A stretch of DNA of 64,000 bases from Elusimicrobium sp. (GTDB taxonomy: Bacteria; Elusimicrobiota; Elusimicrobia; Elusimicrobiales; Elusimicrobiaceae), in NCBI GenBank assembly GCA_015062115.1, contig SUVG01000001.1:62001-126000 (forward strand), given 5' to 3'. Shown here piece after piece: positions 9,002-17,544 of the stretch; position 1 is the stretch's first letter, and each line of letters opens with the position of its first letter. The notes under the pieces were generated by a model that had not been told where the DNA came from, searched no databases, and saw nothing but the letters and a program-made list of their open reading frames with translations. A program made the translations under genes and the position numbers.

Positions 9002-9634
9002 ATGAAAAAAATGGTTTTAATTTGCATGGCTTGTGCCTTCTTGGCCACGGCCTGCACCACCCCCGGTAAAAACACCGCTTGGGGAGCCGCCGGCGGCGCT
9101 GCCGTAGGAGCTATCACCGGGGCTATCATTGCCAACAACACCGGCGGACAAAGCCACCAAGGTGCCATTTACGGTGCTTTGGCCGGGGCCACTGCCGGCG
9201 GTGCTTTGGGCAACTATTATGATAAACAAGCCAAAGAACTTGCCGCCATTGCCGAAGTGGTAAAAAGTGATGCGGGCATTCAAGTTTACTTGAAAAACGA
9301 CATTTTGTTCGCCACCAGCAGCGCGGAACTGACCGATGCTTCCCGCCAAACGCTGACGGACTTGAACAGAGTTCTCAAAAAATATCCCAAAAACCGCATT
9401 GTGGTACAAGGTTATACGGATTCCACCGGTGGCGATGCCATCAACATCCCCCTTTCCCAACAACGCGCCAAAGCCGTGTACGATTATTTGTTGGGCACCG
9501 GCCTTAAAACCTTGAGCATTTCCTATGTCGGCTACGGGTCTTCCAACCCGATTGCGTCCAACAGCACCGCTGAAGGCCGCGCCCAAAACCGCCGCGTAGT
9601 GCTCTCCATTACCGCTAACGAAAAAGACCTTTAA
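9002..9634 (+). CDS. OmpA-family lipoprotein with glycine-zipper segment
   Basis: A 210-residue lipoprotein. The signal sequence ends in the lipobox LATAC (Cys18). A glycine-zipper stretch (about 28-75, repeated GG/AG patterns, likely membrane-associated) is followed by an OmpA-like peptidoglycan-binding domain with TDSTGGDAINIPLSQQRA and the closing NRRVVLSI. The layout resembles YiaD-type proteins that tether the outer membrane to peptidoglycan. An AGGAG site lies 10 nt before the start. It is a single-gene unit with a strong terminator after it and the structured region 8736-8905 before it. Confidence 0.9.
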   Translation: MKKMVLICMACAFLATACTTPGKNTAWGAAGGAAVGAITGAIIANNTGGQSHQGAIYGALAGATAGGALGNYYDKQAKELAAIAEVVKSDAGIQVYLKNDILFATSSAELTDASRQTLTDLNRVLKKYPKNRIVVQGYTDSTGGDAINIPLSQQRAKAVYDYLLGTGLKTLSISYVGYGSSNPIASNSTAEGRAQNRRVVLSITANEKDL

Positions 9635-9652
9635 TTCACTTTTTCTTACGCA

Positions 9653-9686
9653 AAAAAACGGGGTTTACCACAAACCCCGTTTTTTT
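9653..9686 (+). terminator. Intrinsic terminator after the OmpA-like lipoprotein gene
   Basis: ACGGGGTTT pairs with AAACCCCGT around a 5-nt loop, flanked by A6 and T7 runs that lengthen the stem. It ends the 9002-9634 gene. Confidence 0.88.
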
Positions 9687-9759
9687 ATTTTTTCACTCCT
9701 TAAAATAACCCAAAAAATTATTGGAAAATCGCCCTTTAATTTGCTATTCTTTTACATAT

Positions 9760-10605
9760 ATGCACACATTGGAAAATGCCAAACTCAAAGCCCTTATCAA
9801 ACTCTTGGAAACAGAGTCGGAAACATACGGCCCTGTTTTGAAGGGAGAGTTGGCCGCGGCCATTAAAGAAAACCCGCTTCAGGTACAGTCTTTTATCGAA
9901 GAAGAATTTAAGACTTCCGCGCCGCGCCCGGTGTTAGACGCGTTGGAAGAAATTTGCTGGGAAGATTTAGCCACTGCCTTAACGCGATTTTCCGCTAAAA
10001 TCAATCCGGATTTGGAAGAAGGCCTCACCCTGCTTTCCAAATTCACCCGTCCCATTTGTGCCCGCGGCGATATTGCCGCCCCGCTCGATGAAATGGCCCG
10101 CGATTTACGCCCGGCACTGCTCAATGCAAAAAACCATGCGGAAATTGCCGCTATTTTAGGGCATTACTTTTTCCGCTTGCGCGGGTATCAAGCGTTGCAA
10201 ACCAATTTAGATGTAAAAGATATTTCCTTTGCCCGTTTCCTCAGGAAGGGGCGCGGTTCCAGCCTGTGCGTGGCTTGCCTTTATGCCACTATCGCGCACC
10301 GTTACGGTCTGGATATGGGGCTCATCGATTTGGCCGGCCGTATTTTAGTTTGCCTACATGATTATGTCCGCCACGAAACCATTTTTATTGATCCGTTAGA
10401 TAACGGCAAAATTCTAACGGAAAACGATTGCCGCCAGTACATTAAAGACCGCAACATTGAGTGGAACAAGGAGTTTTTCACTCCGCTCACTTCCCGCTTG
10501 ATTGTTCGGCGCTTTATTGCCAACATGATTTATGCGTTAAACAAAGTACGCGACGAACGCCGCTTGGCGTATCTGCGCAGATATTTGGAAATTATTAAAG
10601 GCTAA
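9760..10605 (+). CDS. SirB1-family transglutaminase-like protein
   Basis: A 281-residue cytoplasmic protein of the SirB1/transglutaminase-like family. The core contains GSSLCVACLYATIAHRYGL, where the Cys/Ser position and following helix match the family, then DLAGRILVCLHD and FIDPLDNGKILTENDC. Family members are seen near protein-synthesis and release-factor genes but their activity is uncertain. I chose the ATG at 9760: an extended -10 (TGCTATTCT, hexamer 9745-9750) ends 9 nt before it with no ribosome site, predicting a leaderless or near-leaderless message. A TTGGAA -35-like element lies 18 bp upstream of the hexamer. NfeD follows after 15 bp. Confidence 0.75.
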   Translation: MHTLENAKLKALIKLLETESETYGPVLKGELAAAIKENPLQVQSFIEEEFKTSAPRPVLDALEEICWEDLATALTRFSAKINPDLEEGLTLLSKFTRPICARGDIAAPLDEMARDLRPALLNAKNHAEIAAILGHYFFRLRGYQALQTNLDVKDISFARFLRKGRGSSLCVACLYATIAHRYGLDMGLIDLAGRILVCLHDYVRHETIFIDPLDNGKILTENDCRQYIKDRNIEWNKEFFTPLTSRLIVRRFIANMIYALNKVRDERRLAYLRRYLEIIKG

Positions 10606-10620
10606 CTCGGGAGGGACAAA

Positions 10621-11046
10621 ATGAACTACTATATTTATTTAATTTTGGCCGTGGGTTGTTTTGTAGGCGAAGTGTTTACCATGGAATTTTCCCTGGCGTG
10701 CATGGGCATCGGCCTTTTAGGTGCGGGGCTTATGGCCTGGCTGGGTTTCGGGCTATGGGTGCAAGCCCTTATTTTTACGGTGGTAGCCGCCGTATGCTGG
10801 GTGGGTATCCGCCCGTTTGCCTTGCGCCATTTATACGATAAAGCCGAACACATCACCACCCCGGCCGAAGAAGTACTGGGCAAAGAAGCCTTGGTGGAAA
10901 TTGCCATCGATCCCGTTAAAAACGAAGGACGCGTAAAAGTAGCGGGCGAAAGTTGGAAGGCCACCGCCGAAACCGCCCTGCCTGTAGGAACGGTGTGTGT
11001 GGTGGAAAAATTGGACGGAGTCACTTTAACCGTCAAACAAAAATAA
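10621..11046 (+). CDS. NfeD-like membrane protein
   Basis: A 141-residue protein with two to three TM segments (about 2-75) followed by a soluble OB-fold-like domain (about 85-140) containing LGKEALVEIAIDPVKNEGRVKVAGESW. NfeD proteins are typically encoded beside SPFH/stomatin proteins, as here (70 bp to the SPFH gene), and are thought to work with them at membrane microdomains. GGGAGGGACAAA precedes the start. The gene before it ends 15 bp away, suggesting co-transcription. Confidence 0.85.
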   Translation: MNYYIYLILAVGCFVGEVFTMEFSLACMGIGLLGAGLMAWLGFGLWVQALIFTVVAAVCWVGIRPFALRHLYDKAEHITTPAEEVLGKEALVEIAIDPVKNEGRVKVAGESWKATAETALPVGTVCVVEKLDGVTLTVKQK

Positions 11047-11116
11047 GCCAATCTTGGCAGAAACGATTTGTAAGCAGGGCCGCCTTCGGGCGTAATTTTA
11101 ATAAGGAGTGATTACT

Positions 11117-12142
11117 ATGGAAGGAATGACGGAATTAAGTATGGTATTTTTGATTGCATTTCTTTTCTTTGTTATTGTCATCATTGCCAAAGGGATTGTG
11201 GTAGTAAAACAAGGGCAAGTGATGATTATTGAACGGTTCGGGAAATATTTAACCGTTTTGAACCCCGGTATCAACTGGATTGTACCGATTATGGATAAAC
11301 CGCACTTGATGGAATGGCGCAACAGCCGTGAATATTTGGACGGAGCCGGCCACACCCGCACGATTCCGTTTACCGAAATGAAAGATACCATTGATATGCG
11401 CGAAATCGTATTTGACTTTGCCCGCCAAAGCGTAATCACCAAAGATAACGCCGGTATCGAAATCAACGCCGTTTTGTATTTCCAAATTACTTCTCCGTTA
11501 GATGCGGCCTACAAAGTGGAATCGTTACCGACGGCTATTGAAAAAATCACGCAAACCACTTTAAGAAACATCATCGGGGAAATGGACTTGGACCAAACCC
11601 TCAACTCCCGCGAAATCATCAACAGCAAATTGCAAGGCGTGTTGGACGAAGCCTCCAATAAATGGGGTGTAAAAGTAACCCGCGTGGAATTGCAGGACAT
11701 TATCCCCCCGGTAGCTATTCGCGAAGCCATGGAAAAACAAATGAAAGCCGAACGCGACCGCCGCGCCATGGTAACCGAAGCGGAAGGTACCAAAACCGCT
11801 CAAATTTTGAAAGCGGAAGCTATCCGCGAAGCGGAAATCAAAAAAGCCGAAGGGTTGAAACAAGCCGCTATTTTAGAAGCCGAAGGTATCGCCGAAGCCA
11901 AAATTAAAGTAGCCAACGCGGAAGCGGAATCCGTCAAAATCGTAGCCAGCACGGTAGCGCAGTCTTCCAACCCGGCCAGTTATATGATTTCACTTAAATA
12001 CATTGAAGCGCTTTCTAAAATGACCGAAGGCAAAGATAACAAAGTTATCTACATGCCTTACGAAGCTAGCAATGTACTCGGTGCCGTAGCTGCCATTAAA
12101 GACTTAACCGGCGGTGCAGGCTCCTTACAAGCCGGCAAATAA
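11117..12142 (+). CDS. SPFH/Band 7 domain protein (stomatin-like)
   Basis: A 341-residue membrane-anchored protein: one N-terminal TM (about 6-27), then a Band 7 domain beginning VVKQGQVMIIERFGKYL and reaching VTRVELQDIIPP. A long charged coiled coil follows (about 205-290, rich in repeated KAEAIREAE-type motifs). The architecture matches QmcA/paraslipin proteins that oligomerise on the membrane and control proteases or lipid domains. The ATG at 11117 is 8 nt after AGGAG (11104-11108). NfeD lies upstream, its usual partner. Between them are two tiny hairpins, including a UUCG-loop stem at 11081-11092. Confidence 0.92.
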   Translation: MEGMTELSMVFLIAFLFFVIVIIAKGIVVVKQGQVMIIERFGKYLTVLNPGINWIVPIMDKPHLMEWRNSREYLDGAGHTRTIPFTEMKDTIDMREIVFDFARQSVITKDNAGIEINAVLYFQITSPLDAAYKVESLPTAIEKITQTTLRNIIGEMDLDQTLNSREIINSKLQGVLDEASNKWGVKVTRVELQDIIPPVAIREAMEKQMKAERDRRAMVTEAEGTKTAQILKAEAIREAEIKKAEGLKQAAILEAEGIAEAKIKVANAEAESVKIVASTVAQSSNPASYMISLKYIEALSKMTEGKDNKVIYMPYEASNVLGAVAAIKDLTGGAGSLQAGK

Positions 12143-12162
12143 AAAATAGTAATTTATTAACT

Positions 12163-12191
12163 AAAAACCCCCGCTTACCGCGGGGGTTTTT
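12163..12191 (+). terminator. Intrinsic terminator after the SPFH gene
   Basis: CCCCCGC/GCGGGGG stem with a TTACC loop and flanking A5/T5. It may act in both directions and would also end the pilin remnant on the minus strand. Confidence 0.88.
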
Positions 12192-12197
12192 AATATG

Positions 12198-12284
12198 TTA
12201 CAATTCATACGCTCTATAAGCAGACAAGATACCAATGATTAACACCACGACCAAAAGTTCTATCAAAGTAAAACCCTTTTTCAT
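12198..12284 (-). pseudogene. Pilin remnant: type IV pilin with its middle deleted
   Basis: The 28-codon frame starts with MKKGFTLIELLVVV and reads to GILSA like the intact pilins, then jumps to YRAYEL and a stop. The final codons resemble the C-terminal end of the intact pilin at 59206 (...YAL), so it looks like an internal deletion of about 130 codons rather than simple truncation. Its upstream flank is the same repeat found before three intact pilins, but the promoter spacer is 11 bp instead of 16, so it is probably not expressed. The remaining peptide is little more than a prepilin leader and TM start. Confidence 0.8.
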
Positions 12285-12491
12285 ACAAAACCTCTTATAA
12301 ATAAGTTTTCGGTAAGCAAACAACATTTTAATTCTTCCTACCTGCCGATTAGGTACATTGTAAAAAAAAAACGGGTCAAGCCTTGGGCGACAAACCCCTT
12401 CTTTTCCGCCCTCTTTCAACGAGAGTAGCCACACTGTTTTAGAAATATTGCTCTTTTTTCTTCCATTAAAAAACACCTTTTCTTTTCTGTC
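12223..12491 (-). repeat. Pilin promoter/leader/N-terminus cassette, copy A (decayed)
   Basis: One of four copies of a ~275-bp sequence holding the first ~22 pilin codons, a ~70-nt 5' UTR with AAGAGG ribosome site, a promoter and ~120 bp of further upstream sequence. Copy A is the most diverged. Between the -10 (TACAAT) and -35 (TTGACC) only 11 bp remain; the other copies have exactly 16. The loss falls in the poly-A tract (10 A, the G lost; the others have AG then 12 A). A 16-17 bp spacer is needed for sigma-70 promoters, so this copy should be inactive. Confidence 0.85.
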
Positions 12492-12558
12492 ATAATGCGC
12501 AAACCTTTCTTTCCTTGTTTTCTTCCTCAAAGAAATCATAAATATGTATAATAACGGT

Positions 12559-12894
12559 ATGAACTGTATTTTTTGTGGCATTGCCGACGGCTCCGTAAAC
12601 ACCCAACTCGTTTACGAAGATGATGAAGTGGTGGCTTTCAAAGACTTAAACCCGCAAGCCCCCACCCACCTGTTAATTATTCCGCGCAAACACATTGCGC
12701 GCTTATCGGAAGCGGACGAACAAGATGCGCTCCTCTTGGGCAAAATTCTGTTAGTGGCGCAAAAACTGGCCAAACAGTTTAACATCAAGGACTTCCGCCT
12801 TGTAACCAACAACGGCAAAGGGGCCGGGCAAAGCGTGGATCATCTGCACTTTCACTTAATGGCCGGGCGTCGTTTTATGTGGCCGGCCGGGTAA
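12559..12894 (+). CDS. HIT family nucleotide-binding protein
   Basis: A 111-residue histidine-triad protein. It starts NCIFCGIADGS and ends with the catalytic triad motif DHLHFHLMAG. Such proteins (Hint type) hydrolyse AMP-linked small molecules such as AMP-lysine. The ATG at 12559 matches the conserved N-terminus. A consensus TATAAT (12547-12552) ends 6 nt upstream, so transcription would begin at the A of the start codon: a textbook leaderless configuration with no ribosome site. Confidence 0.93.
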   Translation: MNCIFCGIADGSVNTQLVYEDDEVVAFKDLNPQAPTHLLIIPRKHIARLSEADEQDALLLGKILLVAQKLAKQFNIKDFRLVTNNGKGAGQSVDHLHFHLMAGRRFMWPAG

Positions 12895-12921
12895 ATTTGC
12901 GCCAAAATACGCAAAATAAGG

Positions 12922-12927
12922 TATAAT
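12922..12927 (+). promoter_or_regulatory. -10 element of the rpsU-dnaG-rpoD operon promoter
   Basis: TATAAT precedes rpsU by 66 nt, in the only gap before the operon. A TTGCGC -35-like hexamer lies at 12897-12902 with a long 19-bp spacer. The leader includes an AGGTGG ribosome site near 12976. Confidence 0.55.
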
Positions 12928-12993
12928 ATCTATAAGGTAATTTTTTACTTTTTTATTTTGAACTACTAGCTGTAGAAGGTGGTGAAATTCGTA

Positions 12994-13188
12994 ATGGTTT
13001 TCGTAAAAGTCAGAGATGCCGAACACTTGGAAGAAGCCTTAAAACGCTTCAAAAGAGAATGCGAAAAAAACGGCATTTTGAAAGAAATCAAAAGACGCGA
13101 AACGTACATGCCTCCGAGCGTGAAACGCAAAATCAAATCGCAGGAAGCCCAACGCCGCGCCAGACGCACCAAACGCAGACGTTTTTAA
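12994..13188 (+). CDS. rpsU: 30S ribosomal protein S21
   Basis: A 64-residue basic protein of the small ribosomal subunit. MVFVKVRDAEHLEEALKRFK matches the S21 N-terminus and the tail is strongly basic (RRARRTKRRRF). I take the ATG at 12994 rather than a GTG at 12979 because S21 proteins begin right at this strand. It heads the macromolecular-synthesis operon (rpsU-dnaG-rpoD), an arrangement conserved in many bacteria. Confidence 0.95.
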   Translation: MVFVKVRDAEHLEEALKRFKRECEKNGILKEIKRRETYMPPSVKRKIKSQEAQRRARRTKRRRF

Positions 13189-13203
13189 TTAAAGAAGCAC
13201 CAC

Positions 13204-13241
13204 AGGCAATAGTCCTTTACGCAAGTATCGGGCTATTGCCT
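13204..13241 (+). terminator. Hairpin between rpsU and dnaG (possible partial terminator)
   Basis: AGGCAATAG pairs with CTATTGCCT around a 20-nt loop and is followed by TCTTTG rather than a clean T-run. In E. coli a terminator at the same place in this operon lowers dnaG relative to rpsU; this hairpin could do the same. Confidence 0.45.
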
Positions 13242-13279
13242 TCTTTGCCTTTAATCCAAGCGCATTTCGGCGGGACGGC

Positions 13280-15013
13280 GTGAACAACAATATCATCGAA
13301 GCAATCAAAGACAGAATAGACATTGTGGAATTTATCCGGCAATATGTACCGAGTCTTAAACGCGCGGGTAAAACCTACAAGGCCTGTTGTCCTTTTCATA
13401 AAGAGAAGACCCCTTCCTTCACTTGCAGTAGCGAAAAGGGGCTTTTCTACTGTTTCGGCTGCCAGGAAGGCGGCGATATCTTTGGGTTTTTGATGAAAAT
13501 GGAAGGGCTTTCTTTCAACGAAGCCCTGGAAAAATTGGCCGACATGGCAGGCGTAGAATACAAGCCCGTCAAACCCATGACCGGGGAAGAACACCGCCGC
13601 GCCAATTTGCGCCATTTGTTAGATTTTGCCAAGTCTTTTTACCATAAAGAACTTATGTCCGCCGGAGGCGAATTCGCGCGCGCGTACGCGAAGGGGCGGA
13701 ACTTAACCAAAGAAACCTGCCAAAAGTTTGAATTGGGTTTTGCCAAAAACGATGCCACCAACATCGCCCGTGCGGCCAAGGCCGCCGGATACAGCGAAGC
13801 CGATTTGAAAGATGCGGGTTTATGCGTGGGCACTCAATTCGGCCCGCGCGACTATTACCGCAACCGCTTTATGTTCCCCATCATCAACCAACGGGGCGAT
13901 ACGGTGGGTTTCGGCGGACGCATTTTGGGAGAAGGCGAACCCAAATACTTAAACTCGCCCGAAACGGTTTTGTTTACCAAAAGCCATGTTCTTTACGGGC
14001 TCAATTTTGCAGGCCCGGCCATACGCAAAGCAGGCAGAGCCGTTCTGCTGGAAGGCTACATGGATGTAATTGCCTGCCACCAGGCGGGAGTGGAATACAC
14101 GGTAGCCCCGCTCGGCACCAGTTTAACCGAGGAACACGCGCGCCTGCTCAAGCGCTATACGGACAATGTAACCGTCCTTTTCGACCCCGATGCCGCCGGT
14201 ATCAAAGCGGCTTTGCGCGGGGCGCTTATTTTGATTGAACGCGGGCTTTTTGTGCAGGTGGCCTCTCTGCCCGAAGGCCTTGACCCGGACGAATACATCG
14301 CCAAATACGGCAAAGATGCTTTTGAAAAGATTTTAGACCAAGGGCAAGATTTAATTGCCTTTCACACGGCGTTGCAACTGGAAATGTACGAAAAACCGTT
14401 GCAAGCGCAAGATAAAACCCGCATTATCAGCGAACTGGCGGAAACCATCGCCAAACAGCCGGACGAAATCGTCCGCCGCGAGTGGGCCAAATATGTGGCG
14501 GAACATATCGGCGTAGATGAGCAACTGGTACTGGAACGGCTTAGAAAGCCCGTTACCCCTTTTGTGCGCCGTCCGCAAGCGGCCCCGGTTAACTCCCCCC
14601 CGGCTACCCCGGCGGAAGAAGAATTGACCGCTTGGCTGATGCGCTCGCCCGAATATGCGGCTTTATGTGCGGGCCTGACGGCGAGAGATTTTTCCTCTCC
14701 CTTGGCTTGGAGAACTTTTGAGGCGGTACTTACTTGCGCCCAAGAAGACCCCGAAGCCCAAACCTTGCCCGAGCGGGCGGTGTTAAAAGCCCCCGAGTGC
14801 AAAAACGAAATTTTCAAATTGGCGTTATTGCAAACGCCGGCCGATTTTGACCCCCAGCGCGATATTGCGGCGGGCACGGCCAAACTGGCGCAGGCCGGTA
14901 TGCAAAAAAGACTGGACGAAATAAAACATCAAATGAAAAAATTAGGCGCAGGCAACGTGCCGCCGGAAATTTTCAAAGAATATATGCAGTTGCAAACCAA
15001 ATTAAAAAAATAA
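13280..15013 (+). CDS. dnaG: DNA primase
   Basis: Replicative primase of 577 residues that makes RNA primers at the fork. The N-terminal CHC2 zinc finger has Cys37, His40, Cys58 and Cys61. The catalytic TOPRIM core shows [12 protein letters not shown] and LFDPDAAG. The C-terminal region (about 430-577) is the less conserved helicase-binding domain. The start is a GTG at 13280, the first in-frame start that keeps the conserved N-terminus, with little ribosome-site signal, which would keep translation low. It is the middle gene of the rpsU-dnaG-rpoD operon. Confidence 0.96.
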   Translation: MNNNIIEAIKDRIDIVEFIRQYVPSLKRAGKTYKACCPFHKEKTPSFTCSSEKGLFYCFGCQEGGDIFGFLMKMEGLSFNEALEKLADMAGVEYKPVKPMTGEEHRRANLRHLLDFAKSFYHKELMSAGGEFARAYAKGRNLTKETCQKFELGFAKNDATNIARAAKAAGYSEADLKDAGLCVGTQFGPRDYYRNRFMFPIINQRGDTVGFGGRILGEGEPKYLNSPETVLFTKSHVLYGLNFAGPAIRKAGRAVLLEGYMDVIACHQAGVEYTVAPLGTSLTEEHARLLKRYTDNVTVLFDPDAAGIKAALRGALILIERGLFVQVASLPEGLDPDEYIAKYGKDAFEKILDQGQDLIAFHTALQLEMYEKPLQAQDKTRIISELAETIAKQPDEIVRREWAKYVAEHIGVDEQLVLERLRKPVTPFVRRPQAAPVNSPPATPAEEELTAWLMRSPEYAALCAGLTARDFSSPLAWRTFEAVLTCAQEDPEAQTLPERAVLKAPECKNEIFKLALLQTPADFDPQRDIAAGTAKLAQAGMQKRLDEIKHQMKKLGAGNVPPEIFKEYMQLQTKLKK

Positions 15014-15029
15014 GGCAGTTGAGGACATT

Positions 15030-16739
15030 ATGGCAACCGGAAATAAAGCGTTAAAAGATTTATTGGAAGAAGGTAAAGAAAGCGGTTTTCTGTCGTTGGA
15101 GGAACTAAACCGCTCTATCGCAGCAGCAGACATGAGCGCCGAAGATATTGACGGCGTAATGGGCACTTTGGACGATTTGGGTATCCAAGTGGTGGATCAG
15201 AAAAAATTCAAATCCGTCGCCGCCCAAGAAAAAGAAGCCTTAAGCGAAGATTGGTCTGCCAGTCCCGATATTTCCAACTCTATTCGCATGTATCTTTCCG
15301 AAATGGGTAAAGTGCCGCTTTTGTCCCGCGATGAAGAAATTACCCTGGCCCGCAATATCCGCGAACGCGAAAAAGAACTTCGCAAATTGGTGTTGGAATC
15401 GCCCATCACCATGCGCGAAATTTGCAACTGGGAAGAATTGGTGGATCAAGAAGAAATGACCACCAAAGAGCTTATGCCCCGCGGTAAACGCACCACGCGC
15501 GAACTCAACAACATGCGCAAAAAACTCAAAGACGCCGCCACCTTTATCGGCAAACGCGAACAAGAAATCACCAAACTGATGAAGGAACTGCGCGAAGGCG
15601 AACTGAGCGATAAAAAACGCAACAATTACATTGAAAAACTGGAAGCCAAACAAAAAGAAGTGGTAACCACCATTACCAAATTAAACTTAAACCAAAACAA
15701 AATCAAACGCTTAACCAACAAAATCAAAAACTTGGCCAACCGTTTGAACGAAACCCGCGGCGACATGAACCGTTTTGACGAATACTTCGGTGCTTATGCC
15801 GATGTAAAAAAATTGGTTTATAAGGTTACCCACAAAAAAATTACCGAAAAAGAATTCAAAAAACAAACCAAATTTACCTTGCCCGAATTGGAACGCGCGT
15901 TGGCTAACATTGAAGATGTAAAACGCCGCCACGAACAAATGGTGGAAATGTTGCCCATGACGGAAAAAGAATTTCTCTCCTTCAATGACCGCATCGTGTT
16001 TTTTGAAGATATGATTTTGCAAGACAAATTAAAACTCATCAAAGCCAACTTGCGTTTGGTAGTGTCTATCGCCAAAAAACATGTGAACTCTAATTTGGAA
16101 CTTTCCGACCTTATTCAAGAAGGCGGCTTGGGGCTGATGAAAGCCGTGGAAAAATTTGAATACAAACGCGGATTTAAGTTTTCCACTTATGCCACGTGGT
16201 GGATTCGCCAAAGCATCAACCGCGCTATTGCCGACCAAGCCAACACGATTCGTATTCCCGTGCACATGAAAGAGTTGGTTTCCAAACTCACTAAAGTAAC
16301 CAACAAATTCCGCCAAGAACACGGCCGCGAGCCCACCTTGGAAGATTATTCCAAAACGCTCCGCCTGTCTGTGGAAAAAGTGAAAAGCGTGCTCAAAATC
16401 ATGCAAGATCCTATTTCCCTTTCTACCCCGATTGGCGAAGACGAGGATTCCAACCTGGAAGATTTTATTGAGGATAAGAACGGGCCGAACCCCACCAGCG
16501 CGGCGGTGGATTTCCTGCGCAAGCAAGAAGTGGCCGATGTGTTGGCTACCTTATCCGAACGCGAAGCCAAAATCATCAGCCTGCGCTTTGGGATTGATTC
16601 GGGCTATCCCCGCACCTTGGAAGAAGTGGGTAAAATGTTTAATGTAACGCGCGAACGCGTGCGCCAAATTGAAGCCAAGGCTATTCGCAAACTGCGCCAC
16701 CCCAGCCGCACCAAGATGCTCAAAGATTACCAAGAGTAA
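15030..16739 (+). CDS. rpoD: RNA polymerase primary sigma factor (sigma-70)
   Basis: A housekeeping sigma factor of 569 residues. An N-terminal region 1.1-like part (1-80) is followed by region 1.2 ([21 protein letters not shown]). A charged, helical non-conserved insert spans about 130-300. Region 2 has [20 protein letters not shown], which melts and reads the -10. Region 4 contains the helix-turn-helix [19 protein letters not shown]. It ends the macromolecular-synthesis operon, followed by a strong terminator. Confidence 0.97.
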   Translation: MATGNKALKDLLEEGKESGFLSLEELNRSIAAADMSAEDIDGVMGTLDDLGIQVVDQKKFKSVAAQEKEALSEDWSASPDISNSIRMYLSEMGKVPLLSRDEEITLARNIREREKELRKLVLESPITMREICNWEELVDQEEMTTKELMPRGKRTTRELNNMRKKLKDAATFIGKREQEITKLMKELREGELSDKKRNNYIEKLEAKQKEVVTTITKLNLNQNKIKRLTNKIKNLANRLNETRGDMNRFDEYFGAYADVKKLVYKVTHKKITEKEFKKQTKFTLPELERALANIEDVKRRHEQMVEMLPMTEKEFLSFNDRIVFFEDMILQDKLKLIKANLRLVVSIAKKHVNSNLELSDLIQEGGLGLMKAVEKFEYKRGFKFSTYATWWIRQSINRAIADQANTIRIPVHMKELVSKLTKVTNKFRQEHGREPTLEDYSKTLRLSVEKVKSVLKIMQDPISLSTPIGEDEDSNLEDFIEDKNGPNPTSAAVDFLRKQEVADVLATLSEREAKIISLRFGIDSGYPRTLEEVGKMFNVTRERVRQIEAKAIRKLRHPSRTKMLKDYQE

Positions 16740-16744
16740 AAATA

Positions 16745-16778
16745 AAAACACCCCCGCCAAATTGGCGGGGGTGTTTTA
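16745..16778 (+). terminator. Bidirectional terminator after rpoD
   Basis: A long near-perfect palindrome (ACCCCCGCCA pairs with TGGCGGGGGT) with flanking A and T runs. It lies between the convergent rpoD and the MscS-like gene and can serve both. Confidence 0.92.
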
Positions 16779-16798
16779 TAAATGTTTTCGCGGAAAAA

Positions 16799-17482
16799 TT
16801 ATTTTTCTTTCTTTTCGGCAAACATACCGCGTAAAAATTCTTCCACCAAAGGTTTGGAGCCTAACCCTACCCCAATCGCAAACGCAAGCCCCAAAGAGGC
16901 CAACATAATCGTTACCACCGTGCTTACCAACTGCGAGGCAAAGCCCAAGTTTTCTATAGCCAAAAGCGCACAGAAAAACACAATAAACGCATTTACACAG
17001 CGGGAGATAACAAATCCCCCCGTTAAATTATTGGCTTTGGCCGAGTTTTCAACAATGTTCCCCACCAACTTGCCGAACAACAACCCGGCAAACAAAATAA
17101 CCACCGACACAAAAAGCGTGGGGATAAATTCCAAAAAGCGGGTAAACAGGTCGCGTATGGCAGTTAAGTGTAACACATCGGCCGCCAGGACAATCGCATA
17201 AAAAATAACCGCCCAGGCCAACACAAACGCCAAAATATAGGTGGGCGACTTCCCCAACCCGAACCGCAAACACAGTTCGTTAATACCCAATTTGGCGGTT
17301 TTATCATCAAACGAAATCTTGTTCAGCACTTTTTTAATAAAAGCCCCCACCCAACGGGAAAGATAGAGCCCCAACACCAAAATAAGCAGTGCAATCAGTA
17401 ACGAACAAAACACTTTCAAACTGCTTTGCCCCACCCCGAGCAAATGCTCGCTGATTTGACGGGAGATAACTTCAAAATCCAT
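16799..17482 (-). CDS. Small MscS-like membrane protein (conserved TM helix family)
   Basis: A 227-residue protein with four to five TM helices. The last, LASLGLAFAIGVGLGSK, followed by VEEFLRG, resembles the pore-lining TM3 of MscS channels. No beta or C-terminal cage domain follows, so it belongs to the short conserved-TM-helix group related to mechanosensitive channels. Channel activity is unproven. A GGAGGAAG ribosome site precedes the start. An extended -10 (TGCTACAAT, minus strand) lies just upstream in the 62-bp divergent gap with recG. Confidence 0.8.
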   Translation of the reverse strand: MDFEVISRQISEHLLGVGQSSLKVFCSLLIALLILVLGLYLSRWVGAFIKKVLNKISFDDKTAKLGINELCLRFGLGKSPTYILAFVLAWAVIFYAIVLAADVLHLTAIRDLFTRFLEFIPTLFVSVVILFAGLLFGKLVGNIVENSAKANNLTGGFVISRCVNAFIVFFCALLAIENLGFASQLVSTVVTIMLASLGLAFAIGVGLGSKPLVEEFLRGMFAEKKEK

Positions 17483-17544
17483 TTTTTCTTCCTCCTTTTT
17501 TTTAATTGTAGCATATATTATTTGTAAAATAAGAGTATAGCACT

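Noticed and set aside
8754-9005. 83-codon plus-strand frame before the OmpA-like gene
   Set aside because: Its sequence follows the hairpins (Lys/Ile/Phe-rich), it runs into the ribosome site of the lipoprotein gene, and it has no ribosome site of its own.
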